DNA from: Opitutaceae bacterium
Lineage (GTDB): Bacteria; Verrucomicrobiota; Verrucomicrobiia; Opitutales; Opitutaceae
DNA: 64,000 nucleotides
Direction: 5' to 3'
NCBI GenBank assembly: GCA_041395105.1
Contig: JAWLBB010000005.1
Coordinates: 1-64,000, forward strand
Part shown: positions 31,336-40,837 of the stretch, piece after piece
Layout of the letters: every line of letters begins with the position of its first letter
Numbering within the stretch: the stretch's first letter is position 1
The notes under the pieces: generated by a model
Told to the model about the DNA's origin: nothing
The model's input: the letters and a program-made list of their open reading frames with translations, nothing else
The model's database searches: none
Position numbers and translations under genes: made by a program

Positions 31336-31826
31336 GATTTGGGTTTATAGCCGACCTTCCGGTGGACCAGGCGGCCTTCGCGATCGACCACAAAGGTCGT
31401 CGGAAACGCCAGAATACCGCCAAAGGCCTCGGCCACGGCATAGTCACCCATGACCACCGGATAATTGATCTTGTAGTCCTCCATGAACTTGGCGACCCGG
31501 GCTTCCGCGTTGGCGCCCTCATCAAAGGAAATACCCACGATGACCAGGCCTTTCTCGCGGTAGGCTTCCTGCATTTCGACGTAATCCGGGACTTCCGCCC
31601 GGCAGGGAGGACACCAGGTCGCCCAGAAATCGATCACCACGATCTTGCCCGCTAGGTCGGACGAATTGAACGTTCCGCCGCCAATCAGCGGCAACTCCCA
31701 GGCCGGCGCCACACCGCCGATCTCTTCCGCGGGACCATCGCCGCTGCTGGCCGCGCCGCGCTGGGCCAGAACGACGAGAACGGCGATAAAGACAAACAGT
31801 GAACTGTATTGGAGCAGACGCTTCAT
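31302..31826 (-). CDS. TlpA/ResA-like thiol-disulfide oxidoreductase
   Basis: 174 residues from the ATG at 31826: N-terminal membrane anchor (LLQYSSLFVFIAVLVVLA), then a thioredoxin fold with redox motif WCPPC (IDFWATWCPPCRAEVPDY) and the cis-Pro loop (GILAFPTTFVVDREG). Such proteins face the periplasm and reduce cytochrome c apoproteins or other thiols. It is a single gene with no neighbouring cytochrome-maturation genes in view, so its partner is unknown. In-frame Met residues further upstream are less likely starts. Confidence 0.9.
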   Translation of the reverse strand: MKRLLQYSSLFVFIAVLVVLAQRGAASSGDGPAEEIGGVAPAWELPLIGGGTFNSSDLAGKIVVIDFWATWCPPCRAEVPDYVEMQEAYREKGLVIVGISFDEGANAEARVAKFMEDYKINYPVVMGDYAVAEAFGGILAFPTTFVVDREGRLVHRKVGYKPKSYLEEIISGLL

Positions 31827-31949
31827 AAGGGAATCAGACGCACGAACCGGGATTGATATTCCGCAAAACAACGGGAGAAGGGCCAAGATGAGTCAGATCC
31901 TGAAGAATCTCAACTCGATCGGCGCCTTCCCCGGATACCGTTGTGCTTT

Positions 31950-32846
31950 TCAATCGACCCCTGGCGGCGGACCTGATTCCAGGGTTTCGATGAATTTCTT
32001 CATGGCGGGTGCCAGGACCCGACCCTTCCGGTGGAGCAGTGCAAGGGGTCGGGAGAAGCCCCGACCTTTGAAGGGGATCGCGCACAGGGTGCCCTGCTTG
32101 ACCTCCTGGGTGACCGTCGCCTTCGGGACTATGGCAATACCGGCATCGATCTCGACCGCCCGCTTGACCGTCTCGATATTATCAAACTCCATCACCGGCT
32201 CGATCTCGAACTTATGATCCCGGAAAATGGTGTCGATCGCCTTGCGGGTGGGGATATCCGGATCGAACCCGATGAACTTGTGCTTGGCCAACTGCTTCAC
32301 ATCCACCTCTTTGTGCTTGGCCAACGGGTGATTCGGATGGCATATCAGCAGGAGCCGATCCTCCCGGAACGGGATGATCTCAATCTGGCGCACCTTGACC
32401 GGGAAAGCGACCAGGCCGAAATCCACCGCGTTGTGCAGGATGTCCTCATACACAAGATTGGAACGACGGTACTCCACCCGGATATTCACAGAGGGGAAGT
32501 CCGTCAGAAACTTCTTGATGTAGGGCGGCAGTTCATGAAGCCCGATACTGTAGATGGTCGAAAGGCGAATGGTCCCGCTGATCACCTTCTTCATCTCCTG
32601 CAGCTCACTGGCGAGCTTTTCGTAGTTGTGCAGGATATCCTTGGCCGTCTCGTAAACCCGGGCCCCTTCGCGGGTCAGCTGGAACTGTTTCTGACTCCGG
32701 TCGATCATCAGCGTCTTGAAATGCCGCTCCATCGAACGGGCCTGTTGGCTTACGGCGGATTGCGTGATACCGTTCAACTTGGCCGCCTTGGAAAAACTCT
32801 TCGTCTCGACCAGGTCCGCAAAAATCTTGAAGTTCTCTATTTGCAT
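31950..32846 (-). CDS. LysR-family transcriptional regulator
   Basis: 298 residues from the ATG at 32846: the LysR winged helix (MQIENFKIFADLVETKSFSK; TQSAVSQQARSMERHFKTLM) and an effector domain (LLLICHPNHPLAKHKEVDV; GIAIVPKATVTQEVKQGTL). It resembles the CysB/CbbR-like class in which the effector pocket follows the linker helix. It is divergent from yggS across a 72-base AT-rich gap (32847-32918), where autoregulation would be expected. Confidence 0.92.
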   Translation of the reverse strand: MQIENFKIFADLVETKSFSKAAKLNGITQSAVSQQARSMERHFKTLMIDRSQKQFQLTREGARVYETAKDILHNYEKLASELQEMKKVISGTIRLSTIYSIGLHELPPYIKKFLTDFPSVNIRVEYRRSNLVYEDILHNAVDFGLVAFPVKVRQIEIIPFREDRLLLICHPNHPLAKHKEVDVKQLAKHKFIGFDPDIPTRKAIDTIFRDHKFEIEPVMEFDNIETVKRAVEIDAGIAIVPKATVTQEVKQGTLCAIPFKGRGFSRPLALLHRKGRVLAPAMKKFIETLESGPPPGVD

Positions 32847-32918
32847 GGGTCTAAAGGGGTAACGTAGAGAATACATAATTAGCTCTAATCATAAAGCAAA
32901 TAATAAGTAGTTGGTGTA

Positions 32919-33626
32919 ATGCATTTTTCTTCTGAGGGTCTGACCGATCGGCTCGCCCGGCGCTTGGCCGACGTACGCGAACGAATTGGACGGGCGGCGG
33001 AGCAGGCCGGACGGGATCCGGCATCCATCCAGATACTTCCCGTCACCAAGACCCTCCCGGCTGCCGCCGTCACCGCCGTCCGGGAGGTCGGTCTCCCGGC
33101 CGTCGGTGAGAACCGGGTCCAGGAAGCGATCGCCAAGATGGCGGAGGTTGATCCATCGATGCGCTGGGAACTGATCGGTCATCTCCAATCGAACAAGGTC
33201 AGAGCGGCCGTCCTGCACTTCAGCCGCATTCAGAGTGTCGACACTCGGAAAGGGATCGACCAGATCGACCGGCAGGCCGCCGAGGCGGGCCGGATCATCC
33301 CGATTCTCCTCCAGCTGAATGCCGGAAGGGATCCCGCCAAGTTCGGTGCAGGACTTGAGGAGGCACCCGACCTTCTCGAGCACGCGTACTCCTGCAGAAA
33401 CCTCCAGGTCGACGGTCTCATGACGATTGCACCGTTGAGCGAAGACCGCCGAGTGGCCCGGGAGACCTTTGCCCGTCTCCGCGTCTGCCGCGACCGGCTC
33501 GAGTCGCAATTCGGCCGGCACCTCCCCGTGTTGTCCATGGGCATGAGCGGCGATCTTGAGGAGGCCGTCCTCGAAGGCAGCACGCTCCTGCGTCTCGGGA
33601 CCATCCTTTTCGGCCCTCGAGACTGA
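32919..33626 (+). CDS. yggS: PLP homeostasis protein YggS/PLPBP
   Basis: 235 residues, alanine-racemase-like barrel: PLP-binding Lys in ILPVTKTLPAAAV, then VGENRVQEAIAKM and WELIGHLQSNKVR, GLMTIAPLS, and SMGMSGDLEEAVLEGSTLLR with FGPRD at the end. It keeps free pyridoxal phosphate available to enzymes and has no catalytic activity known. Single gene, ATG at 32919 after an AT-rich promoter region. Confidence 0.95.
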   Translation: MHFSSEGLTDRLARRLADVRERIGRAAEQAGRDPASIQILPVTKTLPAAAVTAVREVGLPAVGENRVQEAIAKMAEVDPSMRWELIGHLQSNKVRAAVLHFSRIQSVDTRKGIDQIDRQAAEAGRIIPILLQLNAGRDPAKFGAGLEEAPDLLEHAYSCRNLQVDGLMTIAPLSEDRRVARETFARLRVCRDRLESQFGRHLPVLSMGMSGDLEEAVLEGSTLLRLGTILFGPRD

Positions 33627-33756
33627 GTTCGGAAGTTCCGCACCCGGACCATTACGGACCGCCCCTCGGGGCGCAACCTGATCGTCCCCTGCGCCAAACC
33701 CCTAACTGAAGTGAACACTTTTTTTACGGATTGCGCCTGCTCCCACCCGGGCTTTG

Positions 33757-34635
33757 ATGGGAGCTGTGAACGGCGAAACCAAATCCAGCGCCCGCCAGGC
33801 GGCCCTGATCGAGCTCCTGGACGATCCATCTCCCTCGGTTCGCAAGGCTCTCCTCACCGAGTTCAAGAAGATGGGCGGGGAAGGGATCCGGTTCCTCCAG
33901 GATATCGGCCGCGGTCCAAACCGCCTCATTGGAAGATTCGCCAGTCGCTACCTGAACGAGCTGAAGTTCGCCGACCCCATTGCCGAGTTCCGCGACTTCA
34001 TCCGCTCCCTCAACTATGAACTCGAGACCGGGATGTACCTGATGGCCCGGACCCTCTACCCCGAGTTCACCATTGCCGAATCCTGCTCGCATCTGGATTC
34101 CATCTCCGCCCGCTGCCGCCAGCTTATCGCCGAGCCCATGTCGATCCGGGAGAAATGCCGCGTCATCAACCGCGTCGTTTTCCACGAGTACGGCTTCGTC
34201 GGCAACGTCGAGCACTACAGCGATCCCCGAAACAGTTTCTTCAACCAGGTGCTCGAACGGCGGAAGGGAATCCCCATTTCGTTGTCCATCCTCTACATCC
34301 TGGTGGCCGACCGCTGCGGCATCCGGCTCGAGCCGATCGCCGTACCCGGCCATTTCATGGTGGGCTGCTTCGACGAACGCGAACCCTTCTTCATCGACCC
34401 GTTCCAACGAGGTCTTCTGCGGACGCCGGACGATGTGTTCGGCCTGATTCGAAGCAACAACCTTGTGCCCAAGGTGAGCGATCTCGCCCCCTCCCCCGTC
34501 CGGGAGGTTCTCTGCCGGTCCTGCCGGAACCTCGCCCAGCACTTCACCGCGGCCCACGACTTCGCCAACGCCCGTCTCTTCGCCGGCTTTGTCGAAGAAT
34601 TCGAAGCGGTTCACCGGCAGCAGGTCCGAGGTTGA
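33757..34635 (+). CDS. SirB1/transglutaminase-like family protein
   Basis: 292 residues from the second of two adjacent start codons (TTG-ATG). The C-terminal half has the SirB1 transglutaminase-like signature (NPRNSFFNQVLERRKGIPIS-type: DPRNSFFNQVLERRKG, then IPISLSILYILVADRCGI, EPIAVPGHFMVGC and FFIDPFQRG). The N-terminal 110 residues look like HEAT-like helices (DDPSPSVRKALLTEFKKMGG). The catalytic Cys of classic transglutaminases is not at the family position, as usual for SirB1. Role unknown. Standalone gene between yggS and aroE. Confidence 0.82.
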   Translation: MGAVNGETKSSARQAALIELLDDPSPSVRKALLTEFKKMGGEGIRFLQDIGRGPNRLIGRFASRYLNELKFADPIAEFRDFIRSLNYELETGMYLMARTLYPEFTIAESCSHLDSISARCRQLIAEPMSIREKCRVINRVVFHEYGFVGNVEHYSDPRNSFFNQVLERRKGIPISLSILYILVADRCGIRLEPIAVPGHFMVGCFDEREPFFIDPFQRGLLRTPDDVFGLIRSNNLVPKVSDLAPSPVREVLCRSCRNLAQHFTAAHDFANARLFAGFVEEFEAVHRQQVRG

Positions 34636-34685
34636 TCAAACCGGGATATCCTCCCGCGGCTTGACAGTCTTTCCCGGCCTGTGGC

Positions 34686-35618
34686 TTGATCCCCGGGACC
34701 AATTCACCGGTGCCCGACGACGTCCTTACCCTCGAAGATCTCCGCACGTGGTCCGCACCCGGGACCGCTCTCGCCGTTCTCGGCCACCCCATCCGGCATT
34801 CGGTCAGCCCGCCGATGCACAATACCGCTCTCGCCGAGATGGCGCGGACCCGGCCGGAATTCAGGGACTGGCGCTACCACCGATTCGAGGTTCATCCCGA
34901 CGATCTTCCGGTCGCTCTCGAGCTGCTCCACGGGAAACGCTTCCTCGGGATCAATCTGACCGTGCCGCACAAGATCCTCGCGGTTGACCTCATCAGGCGT
35001 GTCGACCCTTCGGCCCTTCCCATTAACGCGGTCAACACCCTGCTCTGGCAGCCCGGGGGGTATGTGGGCTTCAATACCGACGGCTACGGCCTGGCCGAGG
35101 GCCTTCGACACGACCTCAAGCTCGAACTCGGCTCGGATCCGGTCATCCTGCTCGGGTCCGGTGGCGCCGCCCGCGGGGCCGCCATCGAATGTCTGCAACG
35201 AGGCTGCCGGGAGATCGCCATCGGCAACCGCACCCGGCGACGGGCCGATGAGCTGACCGAGAGCCTCCGGGCGCTCCATCCCTCGGCCGCCATCCGGACC
35301 TTTGATCCGGCGGCCCCCCCCGCCGACCTCCCGCCGGATGCCCTTGTCATCAATGCCACTTCAGCCGGTTTGAAACCAGCCGATCCTGAGCCGATCGACC
35401 TTAGCCGCCTCCGCGGGCGCCCCTGCGTCTTCGACATGATCTACAATCCTCCGGAAACCGCCCTCCTGCGGTCCGCCCGCCGGGCCGGACTCGCCTGCGC
35501 CAACGGGTTTTCCATGCTCATCTTCCAGGGGGTCCGCAGTCTCGGAATCTGGTCGAAGGCCGAGGTTCCGGTCGACGCCATGTTCCGGGGCGCACGCGCC
35601 GGACTGACCCCCTCCTGA
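34686..35618 (+). CDS. aroE: Shikimate dehydrogenase AroE
   Basis: 310 residues from TTG at 34686, or 302 from an in-frame GTG at 34710; both starts are weak. Features: substrate loop GHPIRHSVSPPMHNTALAEM, catalytic Lys in INLTVPHK and Asp in GFNTDGYG, NADP-binding GSGGAARGAAIECL with NRTRRRADEL downstream, and NATSAGLKP. It converts 3-dehydroshikimate to shikimate in chorismate synthesis. Not in an operon with the DAHP synthase, which lies 5 kb away. Confidence 0.92.
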   Translation: MIPGTNSPVPDDVLTLEDLRTWSAPGTALAVLGHPIRHSVSPPMHNTALAEMARTRPEFRDWRYHRFEVHPDDLPVALELLHGKRFLGINLTVPHKILAVDLIRRVDPSALPINAVNTLLWQPGGYVGFNTDGYGLAEGLRHDLKLELGSDPVILLGSGGAARGAAIECLQRGCREIAIGNRTRRRADELTESLRALHPSAAIRTFDPAAPPADLPPDALVINATSAGLKPADPEPIDLSRLRGRPCVFDMIYNPPETALLRSARRAGLACANGFSMLIFQGVRSLGIWSKAEVPVDAMFRGARAGLTPS

Positions 35619-35690
35619 GAAACGGTCCGGTCCCGCGCGCCTTTCTTTTCCAACCACCCATTTCATCACTTCCCCGACAGACGCAAAATC

Positions 35691-36596
35691 ATGCTGATCG
35701 AATTCGCCGCCATCAATCAGCAGTTTCCCTGGTTCTTCCTCGGACTCGCCTTCATCCTCGGCACCGTGGTCGGGAGCTTTCTCAATGTATGTATCTATCG
35801 GATACCTGAAGGCCGGTCGATCGTCACTCCGGGATCGCGCTGTGCCTGCGGCCGGCCGATCGCCTGGTTCGACAATATCCCGATCTTCAGCTGGCTCCTC
35901 CTGAGAGGCCGCAGCCGCTGTTGCGGTCGCCCCTTCAGTATCCGTTACCCCCTGGTCGAACTGTTGACCGGCCTGCTCTTTCTCGCGTGCTGGTGGCAGC
36001 TCCCCCCGGCCACCGCCGCAATCGGCATGGTCTTCGTCTCCCTCCTGATCTGCGCCACCTTTATCGATCTCGACCATATGATCATCCCCGATCGCTTCAC
36101 CATCGGGAGTGCGGTCATCGGGGTGATCCTGTCGATCGCCGTGCCCAGCCTCCACCTGGGGTCGAGCAGCCAGCCGGTGATCGACTCCCTGCGGTCGGGT
36201 TTCCTGAGCGTGATCGGGCTGCTTGTCGGCTCCGGCATCATCCTCTGGATCGCCCTCATCGCCGAGCTCATCCTGCGCAAGGAGGCCATGGGCTTCGGCG
36301 ACGTCAAGTTTCTCGGGGCGATCGGCGCGTTCATCGGCTGGCAGGGTGCGGTTTTCGCCATCTTCGGCGGAGCCGTCATCGGCACCTTTGCCATCGCCGT
36401 CGGGCTTCTCGTCCGTAACCTCCTGCCCCGGAAAAAGCACGAAGTGACCACCCCAGGCGAAGAGGAATCACCGGCCGTCTTCGGACGCCAGACTCCCTTT
36501 GGCCCGATGCTCGCAGCCGGCGCCCTTCTCTACTTCCTCCTCCTGAGTCCCTACGTCGACGCCTATTTCGCCAACATTGCGGACCTCTTCCGATAG
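35691..36596 (+). CDS. gspO: Prepilin peptidase and N-methyltransferase (GspO/PilD)
   Basis: 301 residues with about eight membrane helices. N-terminal cytoplasmic zinc loop (CAC...CCG between residues 45 and 85, a variant of two CxxC motifs), then the catalytic aspartates in FIDLDHMIIPD and GFGDVKFLG, the A24 aspartic protease signature. It cleaves the leaders of GspG-K and methylates the new N-terminus, so it is the enzyme that would meet the long REP-encoded leaders of GspJ and GspK. It lies apart from the T2SS operon and directly before the end of the convergent galactokinase. Confidence 0.94.
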   Translation: MLIEFAAINQQFPWFFLGLAFILGTVVGSFLNVCIYRIPEGRSIVTPGSRCACGRPIAWFDNIPIFSWLLLRGRSRCCGRPFSIRYPLVELLTGLLFLACWWQLPPATAAIGMVFVSLLICATFIDLDHMIIPDRFTIGSAVIGVILSIAVPSLHLGSSSQPVIDSLRSGFLSVIGLLVGSGIILWIALIAELILRKEAMGFGDVKFLGAIGAFIGWQGAVFAIFGGAVIGTFAIAVGLLVRNLLPRKKHEVTTPGEEESPAVFGRQTPFGPMLAAGALLYFLLLSPYVDAYFANIADLFR

Positions 36597-36633
36597 CCCG
36601 CGACCGGGAAGGATCCGCACTGAAAGGCTTTCT

Positions 36634-37794
36634 TCACGGGCAGAGACTCGCACCGTCCGCGGTCCGGACGTGAATGATCTCGGCCGGCTGACCGAAGCGC
36701 GCGCCATAGCTCCCGCTGATCGCCCGTGCATCGTCCATCGCGAAAGCCTCGTCCGTCATGGCCAGGACCGCTCCGCCGAAGCCACCGCCGGTCAGACGGG
36801 CGCCATAAACTCCCGGTCGATTCCTCAAGCGGTCCACCAGATCATCCAATCCCACCGTCGAATTCTCGAAAAGCAGCCGTGAACTCTCATGGCTCGCATA
36901 GAGGAGGGCTCCCGCACCGGACAGATCTCCACTGGCAAAACAACCGGACGCCTTCCGGACCCGACTGATCTCCTCAACCACATGGCGGGCCCGACGACCG
37001 ACCGGATCAGGCAACCGCTCAAGGACCTCCCTCAGCTGGTCGGGATCGATATCGGCGAGTTGCTGGATCTCGGGAAGAAACGCCTGCAGGCGCGTTACCG
37101 CCTCCATGCACTCCCGGTGGCGGGTTGAATAGAGCGACTCGACCAGTGCGTGTTTCTGGTGGGTGTTGAAGATCCAGAAGTGAACCCCGGCCGGTATGGG
37201 AACGGTGGAAAAATCAGGCCCGCGGCAATCAATGTGAACCAGTTGGTCGCGTCGACCGAAGGCCGACACCCCCTGATCGAGGATGCCACAGGGCATGCCC
37301 ACGAATTCATTCTCCGCTTCGCGGGCTGCCATGGCCAGTTCACGGCGATCCAAGTCCAGACCGAACGCCTTCGTGAGAACAAGGGCACTGGACAATTCCA
37401 GGGCCGCGCTGCTGCTCAACCCCGCCCCGGAAGGAAGATCCGAGGTGATCGCCATCTCGAATCCGCCGGTCCGTCTCAAGCCACGCTTCTCCAGCGAAGC
37501 CAGAACGCCAATGGGGTAATTCGCCCAGGCGTCGGCGCCCTCCCGGCGGGCGATCCCGTCAGTCAGCCGGACCACGCCGGATGAAAAATCCGACACGAAC
37601 GCCATCTCCCCATCGGTCCGGAGCCGGAAAGCCACCTCAATCGATCGATCGATGGCCGCGCCCAGGACGGTGCCTCCATTATAATCGGTATGGTTGCCGA
37701 TCACCTCGATCCGCCCCGGCGCCCTGGCCAGCAGGGCCGGACTCGACCCGTAGGTGTTCTCGAAGAGGATTCGGGCGGCGCCTTGGCGGTTCAT
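36634..37794 (-). CDS. galK: Galactokinase GalK
   Basis: 386 residues, GHMP kinase fold. Signature ARAPGRIEVIGNHTDYNGG, ATP loop PSGAGLSSSAALELSSALVL, catalytic Asp in MPCGILDQGVS, GHMP C-terminal loop GGGFGGAVLAM. Phosphorylates galactose for the Leloir pathway. The first residues (MNRQGAARILFENTYGSSPA) are family-like. No galT or galE in the window. Confidence 0.94.
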   Translation of the reverse strand: MNRQGAARILFENTYGSSPALLARAPGRIEVIGNHTDYNGGTVLGAAIDRSIEVAFRLRTDGEMAFVSDFSSGVVRLTDGIARREGADAWANYPIGVLASLEKRGLRRTGGFEMAITSDLPSGAGLSSSAALELSSALVLTKAFGLDLDRRELAMAAREAENEFVGMPCGILDQGVSAFGRRDQLVHIDCRGPDFSTVPIPAGVHFWIFNTHQKHALVESLYSTRHRECMEAVTRLQAFLPEIQQLADIDPDQLREVLERLPDPVGRRARHVVEEISRVRKASGCFASGDLSGAGALLYASHESSRLLFENSTVGLDDLVDRLRNRPGVYGARLTGGGFGGAVLAMTDEAFAMDDARAISGSYGARFGQPAEIIHVRTADGASLCP

Positions 37795-37871
37795 CTCGGA
37801 TTCAGGATCGAATTGAACCTCCCGGAAACACCGTGGAATGCCTGATCGTTCGATGGCCCGGTGGCCAGGGA

Positions 37872-38147
37872 TCAGGCAAGTTTCTTCAAACCAGCCCCGG
37901 CCTTGAACTTCACTGTCCGAGAGGCCTTGATCCGGATCGTCTCCTTGGTCCGCGGGTTGACACCCTTGCGAGCGGCCCGTTTCGCCACCTTGAACGCTCC
38001 AAATCCGATCAACTGGACTTCCTTGTCCTTCTTGATGCCCTTCATGATACCGTCAATCACGGCATCAACCGCACGTTCCGCTGCGGCTCTGGAGGTTTCA
38101 CTGCCCAATGACTTCTGAACGGCCAATACCAACTCTGATTTATTCAT
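37872..38147 (-). CDS. hup: HU family DNA-binding protein
   Basis: 91 residues from the ATG at 38147: MNKSELVLAVQKSLGSETSR, then IGFGAFKVAKRAARKGVNPR (the DNA-contacting arm), TIRIKASRTVKFKAGAGLKK. A dimeric chromatin protein that bends DNA. The arm starts with VNPR instead of the usual RNPR. A 13-residue upstream extension is possible but would be atypical. Confidence 0.94.
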   Translation of the reverse strand: MNKSELVLAVQKSLGSETSRAAAERAVDAVIDGIMKGIKKDKEVQLIGFGAFKVAKRAARKGVNPRTKETIRIKASRTVKFKAGAGLKKLA

Positions 38148-38269
38148 GTTTAGGAGAATTCCGGGGTTAGGGGGGGTGCGGGTCAAACGACCGGCCCAAC
38201 AGCCGAAGTGCTTCCCAATTCTCCGTCAACTGAAATATTCAGATTCTACCGGTCCCAAACACCAAAGGT

Positions 38270-38524
38270 TCAATCGGGATCCCCCTGCGTCCGCGGTCGC
38301 AAGCGATCCTCGACCGACCCGCCGGTCCGACCGGCCACGACGAGTTCCAGGAGATATCGGAGCTCCTCCTCCCGCGCCGTTCCCCGCTCCGCAGCCAATT
38401 GGCCGGCCCGCTTGAGGAGCTGACGCGCCATGACGACCGACTGTGTTTCGCCGGCCCCCCACTGACTGCAGAGCCGGGCCAGCATTGCCACCTCCGATTG
38501 GTCATCAACGTCACCCATGGTCAT
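38270..38524 (-). CDS. Small hypothetical protein downstream of ygfZ
   Basis: 84 residues from the ATG at 38524 (MTMGDVDDQSEVAMLARLCS), or 82 from the next ATG at 38518. Predicted helical and rich in Arg, Glu and Ala (QLLKRAGQLAAERGTAREEE), with no recognised domain. The start overlaps the ygfZ stop, which implies coupling. It is probably real because the codon use looks normal and the overlap is typical; its role is unknown. Confidence 0.6.
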   Translation of the reverse strand: MTMGDVDDQSEVAMLARLCSQWGAGETQSVVMARQLLKRAGQLAAERGTAREEELRYLLELVVAGRTGGSVEDRLRPRTQGDPD

Positions 38525-39434
38525 CCTCGATTGCTCCACCGGAAATCACAACCCGAGCCGGACCACCCGGCTCGATCGACAATTCCCGCCCCACCGCCTC
38601 CGTTCGAATCAGAGCCATCCCGTTCACGCCGATTCCATCCCCGGGGACAACCGACCGCAACTCCCCCACCTCCCGATCGCCATCATACAACCGGGCGGGA
38701 ACCGCCGGATGACCCGCGACATGGACGGCTACCAGGCTGCGCCGCACCCGGCCCATGGCACGCAGACGGGCCATCACTTCCTGCCCGAGGTAACATCCCT
38801 TGGTGAACGAAACCGCGTCACGCTCCAAACCGCCCTCCTGAGGCAGATCCGACGGACCGATCTCTCTCGGGATGGAGGGCGCGCGCGACCGTATTCTTTC
38901 CCGCTCCATTACGGGACGTTCAAGCTCAACCAGACCGTCCGCCCGAAGCCGGTTCAAAGCGTCCTCAACCAAATCCCCAGGCAGAATCCACTCGAGTTGG
39001 GGACCGAGCGAGCGACGCCCCTGAAAAACCCAACCCGAGTCGACTTCAAGAAACTGTCCGGGTCCCGGTCGACCAACCTGCGTTTCCAGCCAGCCGACGG
39101 CTTCCTCTCCCAGAAAGGCGATACCCTCGACCTCTCCGGTCTTGTCCCCGATCTCGACATCGTCGGCGATGACAAACGCCTCCAACCGTTCCCGAAGGTC
39201 AGCACCGTCGCTCTCATAGCTGAGGATCCGGAAGTCGTTCTCTCCCGCCTGCATGACAAATCCATCCGCCCGGACCTTCCCTTTCCGGTCCAGAAACAGA
39301 CCATATGTGCATGAATGTGCGATCTTGGCCCGTAAATCGTTCGTGAACTGTCCCTGCAAAAACGAAGCCGCATCACTGCCCCTCACTGAGAGCCACGTCC
39401 CCGGTCGATAGAGATGGAATCCGCCTTTCAACAT
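38511..39434 (-). CDS. ygfZ: Folate-binding iron-sulfur assembly protein YgfZ
   Basis: 307 residues, GcvT-like. The opening WLSVRGSDAASFLQGQFTND and GLFLDRKGKVRADGFV and the hallmark Cys motif VSFTKGCYLGQEVMARL are present. YgfZ helps iron-sulfur enzyme assembly and repair using a folate cofactor. The stop overlaps the following small gene, so the two probably form an operon. Confidence 0.92.
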   Translation of the reverse strand: MLKGGFHLYRPGTWLSVRGSDAASFLQGQFTNDLRAKIAHSCTYGLFLDRKGKVRADGFVMQAGENDFRILSYESDGADLRERLEAFVIADDVEIGDKTGEVEGIAFLGEEAVGWLETQVGRPGPGQFLEVDSGWVFQGRRSLGPQLEWILPGDLVEDALNRLRADGLVELERPVMERERIRSRAPSIPREIGPSDLPQEGGLERDAVSFTKGCYLGQEVMARLRAMGRVRRSLVAVHVAGHPAVPARLYDGDREVGELRSVVPGDGIGVNGMALIRTEAVGRELSIEPGGPARVVISGGAIEDDHG

Positions 39435-39696
39435 GCTCGGTCTCTAGCCTGTTTTCTTCTGTCCGTCAAAAAAAGTGCAGGAAATTGCAGAAATATGTTT
39501 GACGAACACAAAATCCGCGTGCACCTTTTGCCATAGTTTCGAATTCCTCTGCTTAGCGGAGGTTTTTGGGGTAACTAAGAAAGCAATGGCGGGTCGCTTA
39601 GGGGTAGGCGGCCCGCCTTACTTTTTTTCGGGTTCGAGTTGTCTGATAGACGGTTCGCCCTCGACAGTCGATCTCCGATCGGAAGACTGCACCGCC

Positions 39697-40752
39697 GTGC
39701 GACAGACTTCCGATATCAATGTCACTGCGACCCGCGTCCTGCCCAGGCCCATTGATCTCCTGAACGAGATCCCCCGGACCGACTCCCAGACCGATCTCGT
39801 CATCCGGACCCGCCAGGAAATCCACCGGATTATCTTTGGCGACGACCCCCGTCTGCTGGTCGTCGTCGGACCCTGTTCCATCCATGACGTTGCCTCCGGA
39901 CGCGAGTATGCCGCCCGCCTCGCGGATCTCGCCCAACGCGTCTCCGATCGGCTCTTCCTCGTCATGAGGGTCTATTTCGAAAAGCCGAGGACCTCAATCG
40001 GCTGGAAAGGCCTGATCATGGACCCCCACCTCGACGATTCGGGGGATCTTCCCGGTGGACTTTGCCTCGCTCGGTCGTTTCTTCGCGATGTTCTCGATCT
40101 CGGCCTTCCAACCGCGACCGAACTCCTCGACCCAATCACCCCCCAGTACATTGCGGACCTCATCTGCTGGTCGGCGATCGGCGCCCGGACAACCGAAAGC
40201 CAGACCCACCGTCAGATGGCCTCCGGTCTGTCCATGCCTCTCGGCTTCAAGAACGGCACCGATGGCAATCTCCACACGGCGATCAATGCGATCAAGGCGG
40301 CCAGTCATCCCCAGACCTTTCTCGGCATCGACCAGGACGGCCGGGCCTCCGCCGTCACCACCAGAGGCAATCCCAACTGCCATATCGTCCTGCGGGGAGG
40401 GTCCGGTGGACCGAACCACCACCCCGAATCCATCCGTGCGACCGAGGATCAGCTGAACCGGGCCGGGCTGGTCCCCGCCATCATGGTCGACTGCAGCCAC
40501 GAAAACAGCGGCAAGAAGCCGGAGAACCAACCCGGAGTGATGCACAGCCTGCTCGATCAGATCGCCTCCGGCAGGAAGTCGCTCATCGGCGCCATGCTTG
40601 AGAGTCACCTGCAGTCCGGCAGCCAACCCTTTCCCGTTCCCCGCGATCAATTGAAACCGGGCGTCTCCATCACCGACGGCTGCATCGGCTGGGACGACAC
40701 TGAAAGCCTTCTCCTCCACGCCCACGAGGCACTCGCTCCACGGTTCAGCTGA
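39697..40752 (+). CDS. aroG: 3-deoxy-7-phosphoheptulonate synthase (DAHP synthase, AroG type)
   Basis: First enzyme of the shikimate pathway. Motifs: LLVVVGPCSIHD, FLVMRVYFEKPRTSIGWKGL, GLPTATELLDPITPQYIADL, ARTTESQTHRQMASGLSMP, IVLRGGSGGPNH, SITDGCIGWDDTE. The frame is open up to 39475, but family members begin about where GTG 39697 lies (DINVTATRVLPRPIDLLNEI follows); an ATG at 39586 is the alternative. About 351 residues from the GTG. The upstream 260 bases (39435-39696) are AT-rich with no other clear gene and may be a leader. Confidence 0.9.
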   Translation: MRQTSDINVTATRVLPRPIDLLNEIPRTDSQTDLVIRTRQEIHRIIFGDDPRLLVVVGPCSIHDVASGREYAARLADLAQRVSDRLFLVMRVYFEKPRTSIGWKGLIMDPHLDDSGDLPGGLCLARSFLRDVLDLGLPTATELLDPITPQYIADLICWSAIGARTTESQTHRQMASGLSMPLGFKNGTDGNLHTAINAIKAASHPQTFLGIDQDGRASAVTTRGNPNCHIVLRGGSGGPNHHPESIRATEDQLNRAGLVPAIMVDCSHENSGKKPENQPGVMHSLLDQIASGRKSLIGAMLESHLQSGSQPFPVPRDQLKPGVSITDGCIGWDDTESLLLHAHEALAPRFS

Positions 40753-40837
40753 ACCTCCTCCAACTGCCAAGATCCGCGCACATTTCGCCGGATTTTGCGT
40801 GAACTCGGCCATCGCAAGGCCCTATACTCAAATCCCT

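Noticed and set aside
39475..39696. N-terminal extension of DAHP synthase upstream of 39697
   Set aside because: The extension (QEIAEICLTNTKSACTFC...) has no counterpart in the family, and the region is AT-rich and more likely a leader.
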